64,000 bases of DNA. Source: Bombyx mori (taxonomy: Eukaryota; Arthropoda; Insecta; Lepidoptera; Bombycidae). Location: NCBI RefSeq assembly GCF_030269925.1, contig NC_085128.1, forward strand, positions 13,332,501 through 13,396,500, written 5' to 3'. The notes beneath the pieces are model-generated. The model ran no database searches and was not told the DNA's origin. It worked only from the letters and a program-made list of their open reading frames with translations. The first letter of the stretch is position 1; the number at the start of each line of letters is the position of its first letter. Shown here piece after piece: positions 1 to 39,514 of the stretch. The translations under genes and the position numbers were made by a program.

Positions 1-309
1 GTAACACTCGGATTCAAGGCGTTTCACCACTTTACCTGAGATGTTCAAAGCTAGACATTAAATTTATATTAGAGATTTTAAATTACAATGTGACTTTTAA
101 ACATATTTGAGATTGACAAAATACAAAACCAAATGATAATATGTTATATCCCGGTTTGCTAATAGTACATTTTAAAAATAAATAAAATGATTGTACAACA
201 CAAAAGATTTTTAATTAGCTATCGAGTCATTTGCTATTAATGAGTTCCTTCCGAGATCCTGAAATGACTATAGTCACATGTATGATCTATTATTGCACAC
301 AAGATCATC

Positions 310-456
310 AATCAATCACCTGGCATAGCGTTCGGCGGAGGGCGGGCGGGATTCGGTGGTGGGCGAAGACGTACCTGTAATACGCGCGTTATGCAGTCTA
401 CGCGCGCGTCTCTGAGAGCGAGCCGGTCGCTCCGAGGACTGCGCTTAGTGTAAATC
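310..456 (+). promoter_or_regulatory. Pkcdelta: Probable promoter and 5' UTR of the Pkcdelta transcript
   Basis: A short CpG-rich stretch in an otherwise AT-rich region lies directly before the first ATG at 457. It has several CGCG words at about 380-410. An in-frame TAA six bases before the ATG closes the frame, so 457 is a real start and the large exon does not continue upstream. No clear TATA box was seen. Calling it a promoter is an inference from base composition and position. Confidence 0.4.
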
Positions 457-29409
<28,953 letters not shown>

Positions 29410-29448
29410 TGAGGAAAAAAAACGGTTATGGTTAAAAATTTTGTGACA

Positions 29449-29454
29449 AATAAA
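29449..29454 (+). terminator. Pkcdelta: Possible proximal poly(A) signal of Pkcdelta
   Basis: An AATAAA lies 40 bases after the stop codon. It is a candidate early polyadenylation site. No strong GT-rich element was seen close by. Confidence 0.3.
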
Positions 29455-30800
29455 CTCATTTGTGAGAGTTGACATATTCCCGAAAATTATGGAAACGTCA
29501 CAAATCTAATTTCATCCGATCCAAATTATGATATGGATAGGATGTTTTGAAATAGAGTATAATAATAAGTAATTTGGATGTACCTACCTACTTCTCAAAT
29601 TATTTTATTTAGAATTAAATGTAATTTTGAGGCCAATTTTTTAAAGTGAAAACTTCTTTAACTTCGTTGTTATTTGAAAATCGATAAAAAGAAAGTGTCT
29701 CAAAAAGAGAAAAGCATGCTAAACCTCTTTAAGGTTTGACCAGCGAGAAAGTATAAAATACTTTTTAATTGATTTTATAAAAAGCAATTATGCTTCATCT
29801 ATTGGACATGGAAAAAATCATGAAATGTCCACTTATCTTGGAGTTAGAATGATTTCCATAAAGCCTCCTTTGTAACTTATTTAAAACTTTTCTCTGTAAT
29901 GAAGAGTACATAATAAATTTGAGAATTTGCGCAGATTAAGATGCAAATATTAGTCTACTGTTTACTAGTGTTCTTGTTTAAGAGAGCTTATAATCTATAA
30001 CTAGTGTAAAAAAATATGTCGAAGGTGCCTGGTACACAAATACGAAAAGCCAAACATTAACTAGCCTACATCGCTTTAATGTGAATACCTACCTTAATAT
30101 AATACATACCGACAATTTTTTTCTTTATTGACTGTTGAGTTTTAGAAGAGTCAGAAATCTAAAAGTTATACTTTTACACCTATCACGTATTAGCTTAACA
30201 ATGACGATATACTACCTGTTTATAAAATTATAATTACTATTAGTTATGTTTATTTGTTAGCTAGATAGTTTTTTTTATAAGAAATGTTGTATCGTGTTAC
30301 AAAGTATTATAATATACTTGTATAATATATTATGTGTATATATACAACGCTTAGCTTCGCTCTGGCAGCGAAAATAATAGTTTTTAATGAATTATATTAC
30401 ACTGTAGGTTGTTAGCATCTGTCATTCAAACTATGGTTTGCACGACAATGCAAGAGTTATTGATAAATTACTATAACTTATACTTGCTTTGATGTTCTGC
30501 TTCCAAAAATGTAACAAAGTATTTTTAGATTATTAGTTATTATTGGTCTCGTACTTAGAAATGGTAAAAACAAAACCAATTCTTGGACTCGACAAATAGT
30601 ATTGTAGCTATGATGATGAGTTCCTATACAAAGTTTCTATCAAATACACACTTTAAGCAATACCATTTACTTAGTATAATTTTATAAAAAAATTCAAACT
30701 AGATGTCATTTCAATAAATTCTTAGGGTGTAAACTCTGTTATGCGTATTACATATCATACTTAGGTAATTTTAGTTCACATTTTGTAAATTGTTTGTTAA

Positions 30801-30806
30801 AATAAA
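30801..30806 (+). terminator. Pkcdelta: Possible distal poly(A) signal of Pkcdelta
   Basis: An AATAAA is followed within about 20 bases by GT-rich sequence (CATGTTGTTTT). If used, it gives a 3' UTR of roughly 1.4 kb. Inference only. Confidence 0.35.
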
Positions 30807-31446
30807 TAAGTGAAAAGTTTCATGTTGTTTTAATAACACAGCGTGTTTGAAATATCCAGATTTCGTCCTTCGTAGCAGTATTTTAAATACCTAGTTTCCT
30901 CTAATCCTAATCTAAATTCCTGCCTTTACTAGAATGTATAACCTCGTAAGATTTTATCACCATTCTATCTATCTATTCTATCGATTGTGGATTCGTTATA
31001 TCGACAGCGTTAATGATACCTATGACCGCCATGTGGAAATTGAAAAATTGAGGGGCTGATTTCACCTGAAACTCTTCTTCCTTATGTAACCTTATCTCAA
31101 AAATAAATGTAAAAACCTTATATAATCAATAGAGGAAGGTACTTAGTAATGATTTCTACTCGAAGCGAAACAGCGAACGGACCACCTGAAGCAAGGCGGA
31201 AAAATTGTGAAGTGTGCGTACCTTAACCTCGATGAAAATTTTGTTTATCCCGAACCTAAAATTATTATATCGGCTACCATTTCCACACTGAAATCGAAAT
31301 TCTAGTAGCTTAATAACAAAAAGAGCAATTTTACAAGGCAAATCTACATAGTCTGATCTACGCGTTGGGTTAATTTCGTACCTTAAATTACTTTAGTCTA
31401 GATAAAAAATTAGCTGTTTCGAAGATTACTAGTTGGAGAAACTTTG

Positions 31447-31891
31447 TTTTTATATTTTTATTGCTTAGGTTGATGGACGAGCTCACGGTCCACCTAATGT
31501 TAAGTGGTTACCGGAGCCCATAGACATCTACAACGTAAATGCCGCCACCTATATTGAGATGAGTTCTAAGGTTTCAGTTTTAACAGTACAACGGCTGCCC
31601 CACTCTTCAAACCGAAACTACACTAGTACTGCACTACTACTGCACTACTACTGCTCCCTAGGCTGAAATAGGCAGGGTGGTGGTACCTACCCGTGCGGAC
31701 TGACTAGACATCCTACCACCAGTAATTACGCAAATTTTAATTTTGCTGGTTTGATTTTTATTACACGATGTTATTCCTTCACCGTGGAAGTCAATCGTGA
31801 ACATTTGATAAATACGTATTTCATTAGCAAAATTGGAACTTATCTGCGGGATTCGAACACGAGTGTACCGCAAGATACGATACGACGCACC
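31447..31891 (-). mobile_element. Outer SINE-A of the nest, main part
   Basis: On the minus strand this SINE-A runs from a poly-A region at about 31447-31460 through the usual body and on to a tRNA-related head (GTGTTCGAATCCCGCAG, a B-box-like block at about 31846-31862). The remaining head (GTGGCCTAAAGGATAAAACG, A-box-like) lies at 41707-41752 beyond the inserted LINE. The two parts join at GATACGACGCACC. This copy shows that SINE-A is tRNA-derived and about 490 bases long when complete. Bm1 of Bombyx mori is the likely identity, but this is not proved. Confidence 0.8.
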
Positions 31892-32110
31892 TTTTTTTTT
31901 TTTTTTTTTTTTTTTCCCTACCTATGCTGATAGCCTTGAGAGGCTATTTCAGCTTCGCCCTAACGTTAGTAGGTGAGCTCGCGGGGCTCAACCGGAGAGT
32001 TGCTAACACTGACCCTAGCAAGAGCAGTGCTTCGCAGAATCTACCACCGGATCGGAAACGCGACCCACTGAGAAGATCCGGCGAGAAACTCAGTGGGCTG
32101 TGTCTATGGG

Positions 32111-32530
32111 TTAGTTCGCTCGTCGAGCCCTTCGTCGCAAGCGACGGGTTCGACGAGGACGGTGACCGGTGCTTGTGGTGCCTAAAAGCACCGTTAATGG
32201 ATCAGGAGGATCCGTAATGACGTGCTTTGGGCGACGTCGACGGTTTACCATTCGGTCTACTGGGTCGGGTATGTAATTTCCAGCGGCTACGATGAGAGGG
32301 TTCTCATGTCGTGCCGCCTTCTCAAAATGGCGCAGCGATGCCGACTGTAGATACTTACTAAGAGAGTCGAGCTCCAGGTCATCGTGGAGATCCACATTCC
32401 TAAGGAACCATGGCGCTCCGACGGCTATCCTGCAGAATCGTGATTGAATAACCTGAAGGGATTTCAAGTGGGTGCGGGCTGAGTGAGCGAACACTACGCT
32501 TGCATACGTCATGACGGGGCGTATACAAGT
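32111..32530 (-). pseudogene. LINE-2 ORF2, C-terminal part beyond the LTR insertion
   Basis: Continues the polymerase protein from IRPVMTYASVVFAH to the stop at 32111, with an Arg-rich C-terminus. It is separated from the rest of ORF2 by the LTR element. The break falls inside the conserved LYKTC-IRPV stretch. Confidence 0.88.
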
Positions 32531-32648
32531 TGTTGTAACCTTCTTTTCCATATTCCATTATTTGAAATATACTTCAAACACATTGTCATTTTTGCTACCT
32601 ATCATTATTATATTTTATGCTATGTCTTGAAAACATTGTTTTATTATA
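32531..32648 (+). repeat. 5' LTR
   Basis: Starts TGTTGTAACCTTCTTTTCC and ends GTTTTATTATA. The 3' end is uncertain by about three bases. Confidence 0.88.
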
Positions 32649-32674
32649 TTGGCGACGAGTTAAAAGAAATTAAG

Positions 32675-34459
32675 ATGAACGATGAACAATTCGCATTATT
32701 TTTACATGCACAACAAAACCAGCAAGAGCAGATTTTACAAATCTTGAAATTGTTGGTACCAGCAGCTTGCAATACAACAGCCAAGAGCGTGACGAACGAC
32801 TCTTTTACAAAACATGATACGGATAACAAGATAAGTATAATCAAACATTTCAATATGGATAAATACAATCCAGATACATTCAGAATTGACGATTACATTG
32901 ATTTTTTCGAAAACAAATGCAAAATTCTTGATATCGATAACAGCGACTTACAGAAAGATTTGCTTCTGAATTTACTAACACCAGAGATATTCCACGAATT
33001 AAAAGTAGCTTTAACGCCTGATTTCGATATAGCTACATACAGCGAAATTTGTAACAAATTATTAGACCTCTATCGCATAAAAACGACGAGGTATAGAGCC
33101 TTAACAGAATTTTGGAATTGCACTAGAGAACAAAATGAAACGATGGAACACTATGCAAACAGATTAAAAGGTCTTAGTCGGGATTGTGGCTACACTAATG
33201 ACTTCCTGGAACGACAATTACGTGACCGCTTTGCCACTGGATTGAATCATCCAGATTTAGAAACCGACTTGAAACAAAAATGGCCTGATTTAGTTCAAAT
33301 GGTAGACGGAATACCACGAGAAGTAACCTTCCAGCAAATTTTTACAATCTCTCAATCAAGAGAACAGGCAGAACAAGACACACCACGAACAAGTATTAAA
33401 AAAATAAATAGGAGCAAAACCAAAACCGTACCATTACATCAAAATACAACACGAAAATTAAATCCAATGCATTGTTTACGCTGTGGAAAGAAAGAACGGC
33501 ACAGCCTATCACAGTGCTCAGCCAAGGACCATATGTGTAAAGAATGTAACACGAAAACACACTTTGAGAGTTGTTGCATTAAGTCTGGACGGGCATACAT
33601 CAGCTATTCAGAAGGGAGCCGAAAATCAATTAAAAAAATAACAAGACCTCATAAGTCCTCAACATCATCATCATCATCTATCAGTAATAACAAGGAAGAA
33701 AGCGATGATGAAGTTATCTGCAGCGTCTTGGGTACACGTAAGAGAGAATGCAAACAAATCGATGTACGCATCAATGACATACCTTGCACTATGGATTGGG
33801 ACCCCGGCTCTGCGTATTCAATAATAAACACGACATTATGGAAAAAATTAGGATCACCATCTTTACAACCCGCCCCGAAACTTAAGGCCTACGGTAACAC
33901 AAACTTAAAAACAAAGGGAATTACAAAAGTAACAGTCGAAGTCGACGGACTGCAAAAACTTCTACCTGTGGTCGTAATGAAAAATGCCAAACCAATGTTA
34001 TTTGGTTTACATTGGAGTGAAGTTTTTGAAATGGAATTTCCAAAACCAGTATACTCCATCAAAACATCAACACCGATGACTCTTAAACAAATATTGGATA
34101 AACATGTACAACTCTTTGATGGAAAACTAGGAAAAGTTAACAATTATTACGTAAACATACATGTCAAACCAGAAGCTGAACCGATCCACCTTCCTGCACG
34201 GCCTATAAAATTCAGCATGAAAAAGAATATAGAAAGGGAGTTAGATCGTCTGATCTCAGAAGGGATAGTGGAAAAAGTAGATCCTAATATTACACCTATT
34301 GAATGGGCTACACCCACAGTTAACATTCTGAAATCTACAGGGGAAATTAGGATATGTGGAGACTACAGAACTACACTTAATCCAGTACTTATTAAACATC
34401 TACACCCAGTTCCGATTTTCGATCAACTACACCAAAATCTCGCAAACGAATCAGATTGA
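32675..34459 (+). pseudogene. LTR element gag, protease and start of reverse transcriptase
   Basis: 594 open codons from the ATG at 32675. The gag region has a coiled start and a capsid-like helical domain, then two zinc-knuckle-like clusters (CLRCGKKERHSLSQC and CKECNTKTHFESC). The protease site reads DPGS where DTGS/DSGS is expected. A reverse transcriptase N-terminus follows (LISEGIVEKV...TPTVNILKSTGEIRICGDYR) up to about 34440. There the frame jumps to sequence that normally lies well after the catalytic site, and it stops at 34459. So the YLDD-type active site is absent. Confidence 0.85.
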
Positions 34460-34803
34460 ATACCTAGGTCACATAATAGATAAACATGGCATCCACCCAA
34501 CCAAATCTAAAATTGATGCCATAACTAAGGCCCATCACCTAGTAATGCAAAAGAACTACGATCATTTTTAGGACTAGTTAACTTTTACGAACGGTTTGTA
34601 CCACATCTTCACGGAATTTGTTCGGATCTTCATGATCTAACTAGTAAAAAAAATAGATGGCGTTGGACTGATCATGAAAACAGAATATTTGAAGATACAA
34701 AGAAATGCATAACGTCTTCACAACCATTAATTGCATTTGACGAGAAACGTCCCCTTTATTTAGCATGTGACGCTTCCGAAAAGGGATTGGGTGCAGTATT
34801 ATT
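34450..34803 (+). pseudogene. LTR element reverse transcriptase end and RNase H start
   Basis: In another frame, IEYLGHIIDKHGIHPTKSKI marks the connection region, and LYLACDASEKGLGAVL the RNase H start with its first Asp. Small frame changes occur between the two. It is interrupted at 34803 by a SINE. Confidence 0.8.
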
Positions 34804-35102
34804 TTTTTTTTTTTTTTTTTTTTTTTTATTGCTTAGATGGGTGGACGAGCTCACAGCCCACCTGATGTTAAGTGGTTACTGGAGCCCATAGACATCTACA
34901 ACGTAGACGCGCCACCCACCTTGAGATACAAGTTCTAAAGTCTCAGTATAGTTACAACGGCTACCCCACCCTTCAAACCGAAACGCATTACTGCTTCACG
35001 GCAGAAATAAGCAGGGCGGTGGTACCTATCCGCGCGGACTCACAAGAGGTCCTACCACCAGTAGAAGAGGTCCTACCACCAGTAACAAGAGGTCCTACCA
35101 CC
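34804..35102 (-). mobile_element. Inner SINE-A inside the LTR element
   Basis: The T run at 34804-34827 is followed by the reverse complement of the SINE-A body. The target duplication is ATTATT (34798-34803 and 35103-35108). At the SINE 5' end AAGAGGTCCTACCACC occurs three times (35043, 35066, 35086). Confidence 0.92.
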
Positions 35103-35108
35103 ATTATT

Positions 35109-35649
35109 CCACAAGGACTCGAACATAGAACAGCCAATTGCTTTTGCTTCAAGGAAACTACGACCAGCGGAAATGAAATATTCCGTTATTGATCGTGAAG
35201 CTTTAGCAATAGTATTTGGTATAAAAAAATTTGATCAGTACTTGAGAGGAACGAAATTTAATCTAGTTACGGACCATAAGCCTCTTATACATATTATGGG
35301 TGCACGCCGCAACCTTCCTAAACTAGCCAATAACCGATTGGTAAGATGGGCCCTAGTAGTGGGAAGTTATCAATATGACATTTACTACAGGAAAGGTGAA
35401 AATAACACATTAGCTGATTGCCTTTCCAGATTACCAAACCCTGAAACTGAACCCTCCGAGACAGAAGGGCTTGTACATAAAATAGATCTACGTCTTTTGA
35501 GCACTCGAATGACTGACCTTAACCTATCAGAACAGTTACTTATGAAAACAACTGCAAAGGATCACAAAAGTTTGTCAAAATTTAAAAACCGGCTGGAGAG
35601 AATCAGAATACAATCCAGAAATGAAACCATTCTACAGAAACCGGACTGA
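35109..35649 (+). pseudogene. LTR element RNase H, main part
   Basis: Open frame with PIAFASRKL, EREALAIVFGIKKF-like sequence (DREALAIVFG) and TDHKPL, the conserved RNase H blocks of gypsy elements. It ends at 35649 in a frame that differs from the integrase. Confidence 0.85.
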
Positions 35650-36898
35650 ATTATCTGTTGAGAATAAGATACTTATGAGGCAAGGACGCATCGTTATACC
35701 TACAGCACTCCGAAAAGCCATTCTTACATACCTTCATCGAGGACACCCTGGCATTTCTGCTATGAAAGCACTTTCACGTTACTATGTTTGGTGGCCTAAC
35801 CTTGACGAAGACATAGAATTATTTGTCAAGAAATGTACCAGATGCCAACAGAACCGCCCTTGTAATCCTGAACTTCCTGTATTTTCCTGGTCCATACCAG
35901 AAGAAGTATGGGAGAGAATCCATATCGACTTTGCTGGACCGTTCGAAGGATCGTATTGGTTGGTATTGTGCGACGCTCTCTCCAAATGGGTGGAAATACG
36001 ACCGATGAAACACATCAACACCAGATCACTTTGTCTTACATTAGATAACATATTTTGTACATTTGGCTTACCAAAAATGATTATATCCGATAATGGACCT
36101 CAATTTACATCTTATGAATTTAAAGAATATTGCACAAAACAGTCTATTTTACATGTCACATCATCTCCATATCATCCTCGGACAAATGGGCTGGCAGAAC
36201 GTTTAGTCAGAACATTCAAAAATAGAATGGCATCGGTAGACAACACAAATCTCGAGCGCCGACTATTAGAATTTCTGTTTACATACAGAAACACTCCGCA
36301 CTCGTCCACTGGTAAATCTCCAGCTGAGATGATGTTTGGAAGACAATTGAATTGCATACTTTCCAACATTCGTCCAGACAAAAGAAGGTTAATGCAGTAT
36401 TTACAAGTAAAAGAAAATATTCGTACCACATCACCGAGTTACCGACCAAGTGACCAAGTATATATTAAAACACGCAATGATAAAATATGGGAACCAGCGG
36501 TAATTACATCCCGAAAACATAAATATTCATATATTGTTTCAACACCAGGAGGACTAGAAAAACGAAGACACGCTGATCACATCAGGCCACGCGAGTCTTC
36601 CACCTCAGAAACCCCGAGGAATGAAAGGGCGCATTCTTCTATGCTGCCGACGACTGCTTCTCCAGACATTGGAATGGAAACATCAATTAGCGAAAGGCTA
36701 ACTAACAATAAGAATTCGGCAGCAGTACCATTACCTACACCGCAGTCGCCTACAAATGTACAAATTTCTCCAAATTCACCTTCACAGCATTCGAAGTTCT
36801 ACTCCTCACCTGCTCCGGTCTCCACTCCTGTGCCATTTGCTCCGCGTCGAAGTAATCGACCTAAACAGGCACCCCGCCGTCTGATCAACGAGATGTAG
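35621..36898 (+). pseudogene. LTR element integrase
   Basis: The N-terminal zinc-binding domain is seen as HRGHPG and CTRCQQNR. The core follows with the three acidic residues: IDFAGPF, IISDNGPQF and NGLAERLVRTFKN. A C-terminal region with a short Pro/Ser-rich tail ends at 36898. The frame is intact over 425 codons, but it is out of frame with the RNase H part. Confidence 0.87.
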
Positions 36899-36909
36899 AT
36901 GGGGAGGAA

Positions 36910-37027
36910 TGTTGTAACCTTCTTTTCCATATTCCATTATTTGAAATATACTTCAAACACATTGTCATTTTTGCTACCTATCATTATTATATTTTATGCT
37001 ATGTCTTGAAAACATTGTTTTATTATA
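36910..37027 (+). repeat. 3' LTR
   Basis: No difference from 32531-32648 was found by eye. Confidence 0.88.
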
Positions 37028-39495
37028 CAAGTTTTGTAGAGCGTTACCTTATTGCGGAGGGACAGTTTGCTTCGACTACAAAGCATTGGATAGAGTCGTC
37101 CTAGAATAAACGCGACGCGGTCGCGTACCGTTTTTATATGGGGACGGAATGTCATCCCTCTGTCGAGGGTGACGCCTAGATATTTGACCTTCGAGACCCA
37201 CGGTATGGGCTGGCCAAAGAGAGTGATGGGACTAACGGCGGAGGTGTTTGCGCGCCTACTACGGAGTGGGATGCTCGAAGTGATGTTCGGAGGGCGACCC
37301 CTTTTGAAGAGCACCGCTGCGCTTTTCGTGGGGTTGATGTCTATTCGCCACTTCCGGAACCACTGTCCCATGGTGGCTACTGCGATCTGGAGTCGCCGAT
37401 GAAGCAGCGACATCTTCCTACACGAGTAGTAGATAGCCGTGTCATCGGCGAAGAGCGCTAGATGGGTCTCCGGAGACCGGGGTATATCATTGATATACAA
37501 ACTAAATAATAACGGGGAGAGCGCGGAGCCTTGCGGGACTCCGGCAGTCAGTTGACGGGGACGAGAACGAGTTCCCTCTACTCGATATCGAAACGAACGG
37601 TTCGACAAGAAGTCTCGTATGATGAGCACGAGTCTGTCTGGCACTCCCATGTTGTACAGTTTGTAAATTAAACCGTTGTGCCAGACTTTGTCGAACGCCT
37701 TCGCGATGTCGAAGAAGAGGGCGCCGGTCGGGATCTGTTTACGCCTATTTAGTCCTATCAGAATGTGCTCCGTGAGGCGGTGCACTTGTTGTACGCACGA
37801 GTGTTTTGAGCGGAATCCGAACTGTTCGTCTATGAGAATTTTGTTCGCGGTAACAAAATCCCAGAGGCGTTTCCTAAGGAGACGTTCGTAAATTTTTCCT
37901 ATCGTCGAGAGGAGACTAATCGGACGGTAACTAGAAGTTTCGTTTCTCGGTTTGCCCGGCTTATGTATACCGATAACGTCCGCTTCTTTCCACACCGCGG
38001 GAAAGATGCAGTGCGTCATAGCGGCATTTAAAATTGTAGCCAACATTGCTATCAGTTGGACTGGCAAAAATTTTAGCGCGCGGTTGTGGATGCCGTCGGA
38101 GCCTGGTGCCTTCCTAGGTTGGAGGTTGTGGATCGCGTCTCTAACTTCGTCAGTGGTAATGGGGGGTAACGCGTCCGAGGGCGGCAGGGAAGCTCTGCGC
38201 TCGACCTCCCTGTCGACTAACTCGGTGTGTTCGGGGTCCGCGTGTTGAGTGCTGGTGGTGCACTGCTCTTGCAGTGCATCGGCCAGCAGCTCGGCCTTGT
38301 CATCGTCATCGAATGCCGGTGGTTGGCCTGAAGGGCGTAAGAGGGGAGGCATAGTAGCGGTAGTTTCGGATTTGAGAGTCCTAGCTAGTCGCCAGTATGC
38401 TTGGTGGGAGGGCGCGAGTTGTTCTAAATAACTATGCCAATTATCGTTACGCGCGTCGCTTAAGCGGGAGTGGACTTCGCGTTGTAGACGACGCATCTGA
38501 ATCCGGTTTGAATGCGTGGGAAGACGATCGTAGGCCCGGATTGCCGCGTTCCTAACTCTTAAGAGATTCCTAAGATCGGGGGACAGTCTGATGCGGTGGA
38601 AGCTGTCCTCCACATCGACTTCTTTAGAAGATCTAATGATCGCGGAAGAGATGTGATCGGTAATGATATTTATGGATTCGACGGTGTCCTCGGGGGATGG
38701 ATTCGAATCCGGGCCGTAAGGGAGGATTGGCGGAGCGGCGTCGGCTAGGCACGTGCCCAGCTTATTCCAATCCACCATGGTCCTCGTAACAGTGACTGGG
38801 TTGTGAGGGCGACCGAGCTGCATAACGACAGGTCGGTGGTCTGAGTCGAGCTCTGACATTGCTTCGATGGAACGCAAGCGCAGAGTTACGTTCCTAAGCA
38901 ATGCCAGGTCTATAGTGCTCGGACGGAGCGCGATGTTATACGGATAACATGTTGGAGTTGGGGGACCGACTATTTCAAAGGTGAGGTCGTCTATAAACGC
39001 GTCGAGACGCCTACCGTTAGCGTTTGTACGATGGCAGTTTCACCTAGTGTGGTGGCAATTTAAATCGCCTGCCAGGATGACGGAGTCTCCCATGCCGAAC
39101 AGTGACTCGATGTCACTGCTCAGGAGGGGCTTGTCCGGGGGGAGATAAACGGATGCGATGACGATCGGCTGGTGTCCCGTCAGCGAGATACGGCACACTG
39201 ACGCCTCGATATGTGAGAGCGAGGGAGTATCGAGAGGGACAACGTGCAGGGCCCGCCTATAGTAAATGGCAGTCCCGCCTTTGGAGGCGGTGAGTCTGTC
39301 ATTCCTAACCATGACGTAATTCGCGACTTTCGGGTCGCGACGCGAGGGCTTCAGACAGGTTTCCTGCACTAATAGAATATCTACAAGATTATCGCGGAGG
39401 AATTCAAAAATTTGATCGCGTTGCCGCGCGAGTCCGTTAGCATTATAGAATGCTAACGTAAGGGAATACGGTTTTTCTCTACCTTTTTGCGCCAT
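37028..39495 (-). pseudogene. LINE-2 ORF2, endonuclease and reverse transcriptase
   Basis: Starts at 39495 (MAQKGREKPYSLTLAFYNAN). The endonuclease motifs LVQETCLK, ASVYLPPDK and GDLNCH are present. At about 39042 a Trp codon conserved in the other LINE is TGA. The same frame then stays open from there to the LTR insertion near 37028, with SDHRPV, RKAPGSDG, SYRPISLL, EQFGFR, FDIAKAFDKVWH, GVPQGSALSP and FADD. So ORF2 has one nonsense codon and one large insertion. Confidence 0.88.
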
Positions 39496-39514
39496 TGGTT
39501 ACCGGTAAAGATTT

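Larger units (their letters stand above)
29410..31446. other. Pkcdelta 3' UTR and downstream intergenic sequence
   Basis: AT-rich with no second gene seen. It includes the two candidate poly(A) signals. Confidence 0.5.
32531..37027 (+). mobile_element. Gypsy-type (mag-like) LTR retrotransposon, defective
   Basis: Two 118-base LTRs identical by eye bound a 4.5-kb element inserted in LINE-2 ORF2. The target duplication is CAAGT, possibly extended to ATACAAGT because the LTR end resembles the site. A primer-site-like TTGGCGACGAG follows the 5' LTR, and a purine tract (ATGGGGAGGAA) precedes the 3' LTR. Small size, short LTRs and gag-pol on one strand fit the mag lineage, first described in silkworm. 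That family call is from memory. The copy is damaged: the polymerase core is deleted, the RNase H is split by a SINE, and there is a frameshift before the integrase. Confidence 0.88.

Noticed and set aside
32483..32674. Upstream ATG at 32483 as the gag start
   Set aside because: It lies in LINE-2 sequence and the 5' LTR. The ATG at 32675 follows the primer-site region and starts a gag-like sequence.
32531..37027. A CRISPR array, prophage or integron
   Set aside because: The repeats are LTRs, SINE and LINE tails. Introns, poly-A tails and the proteins show eukaryotic nuclear DNA.
36994..38901. A separate host gene for a reverse-transcriptase protein
   Set aside because: It is the same frame as 39495-39040 interrupted by one TGA, and it runs into the LTR element. 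It is the body of LINE-2 ORF2.
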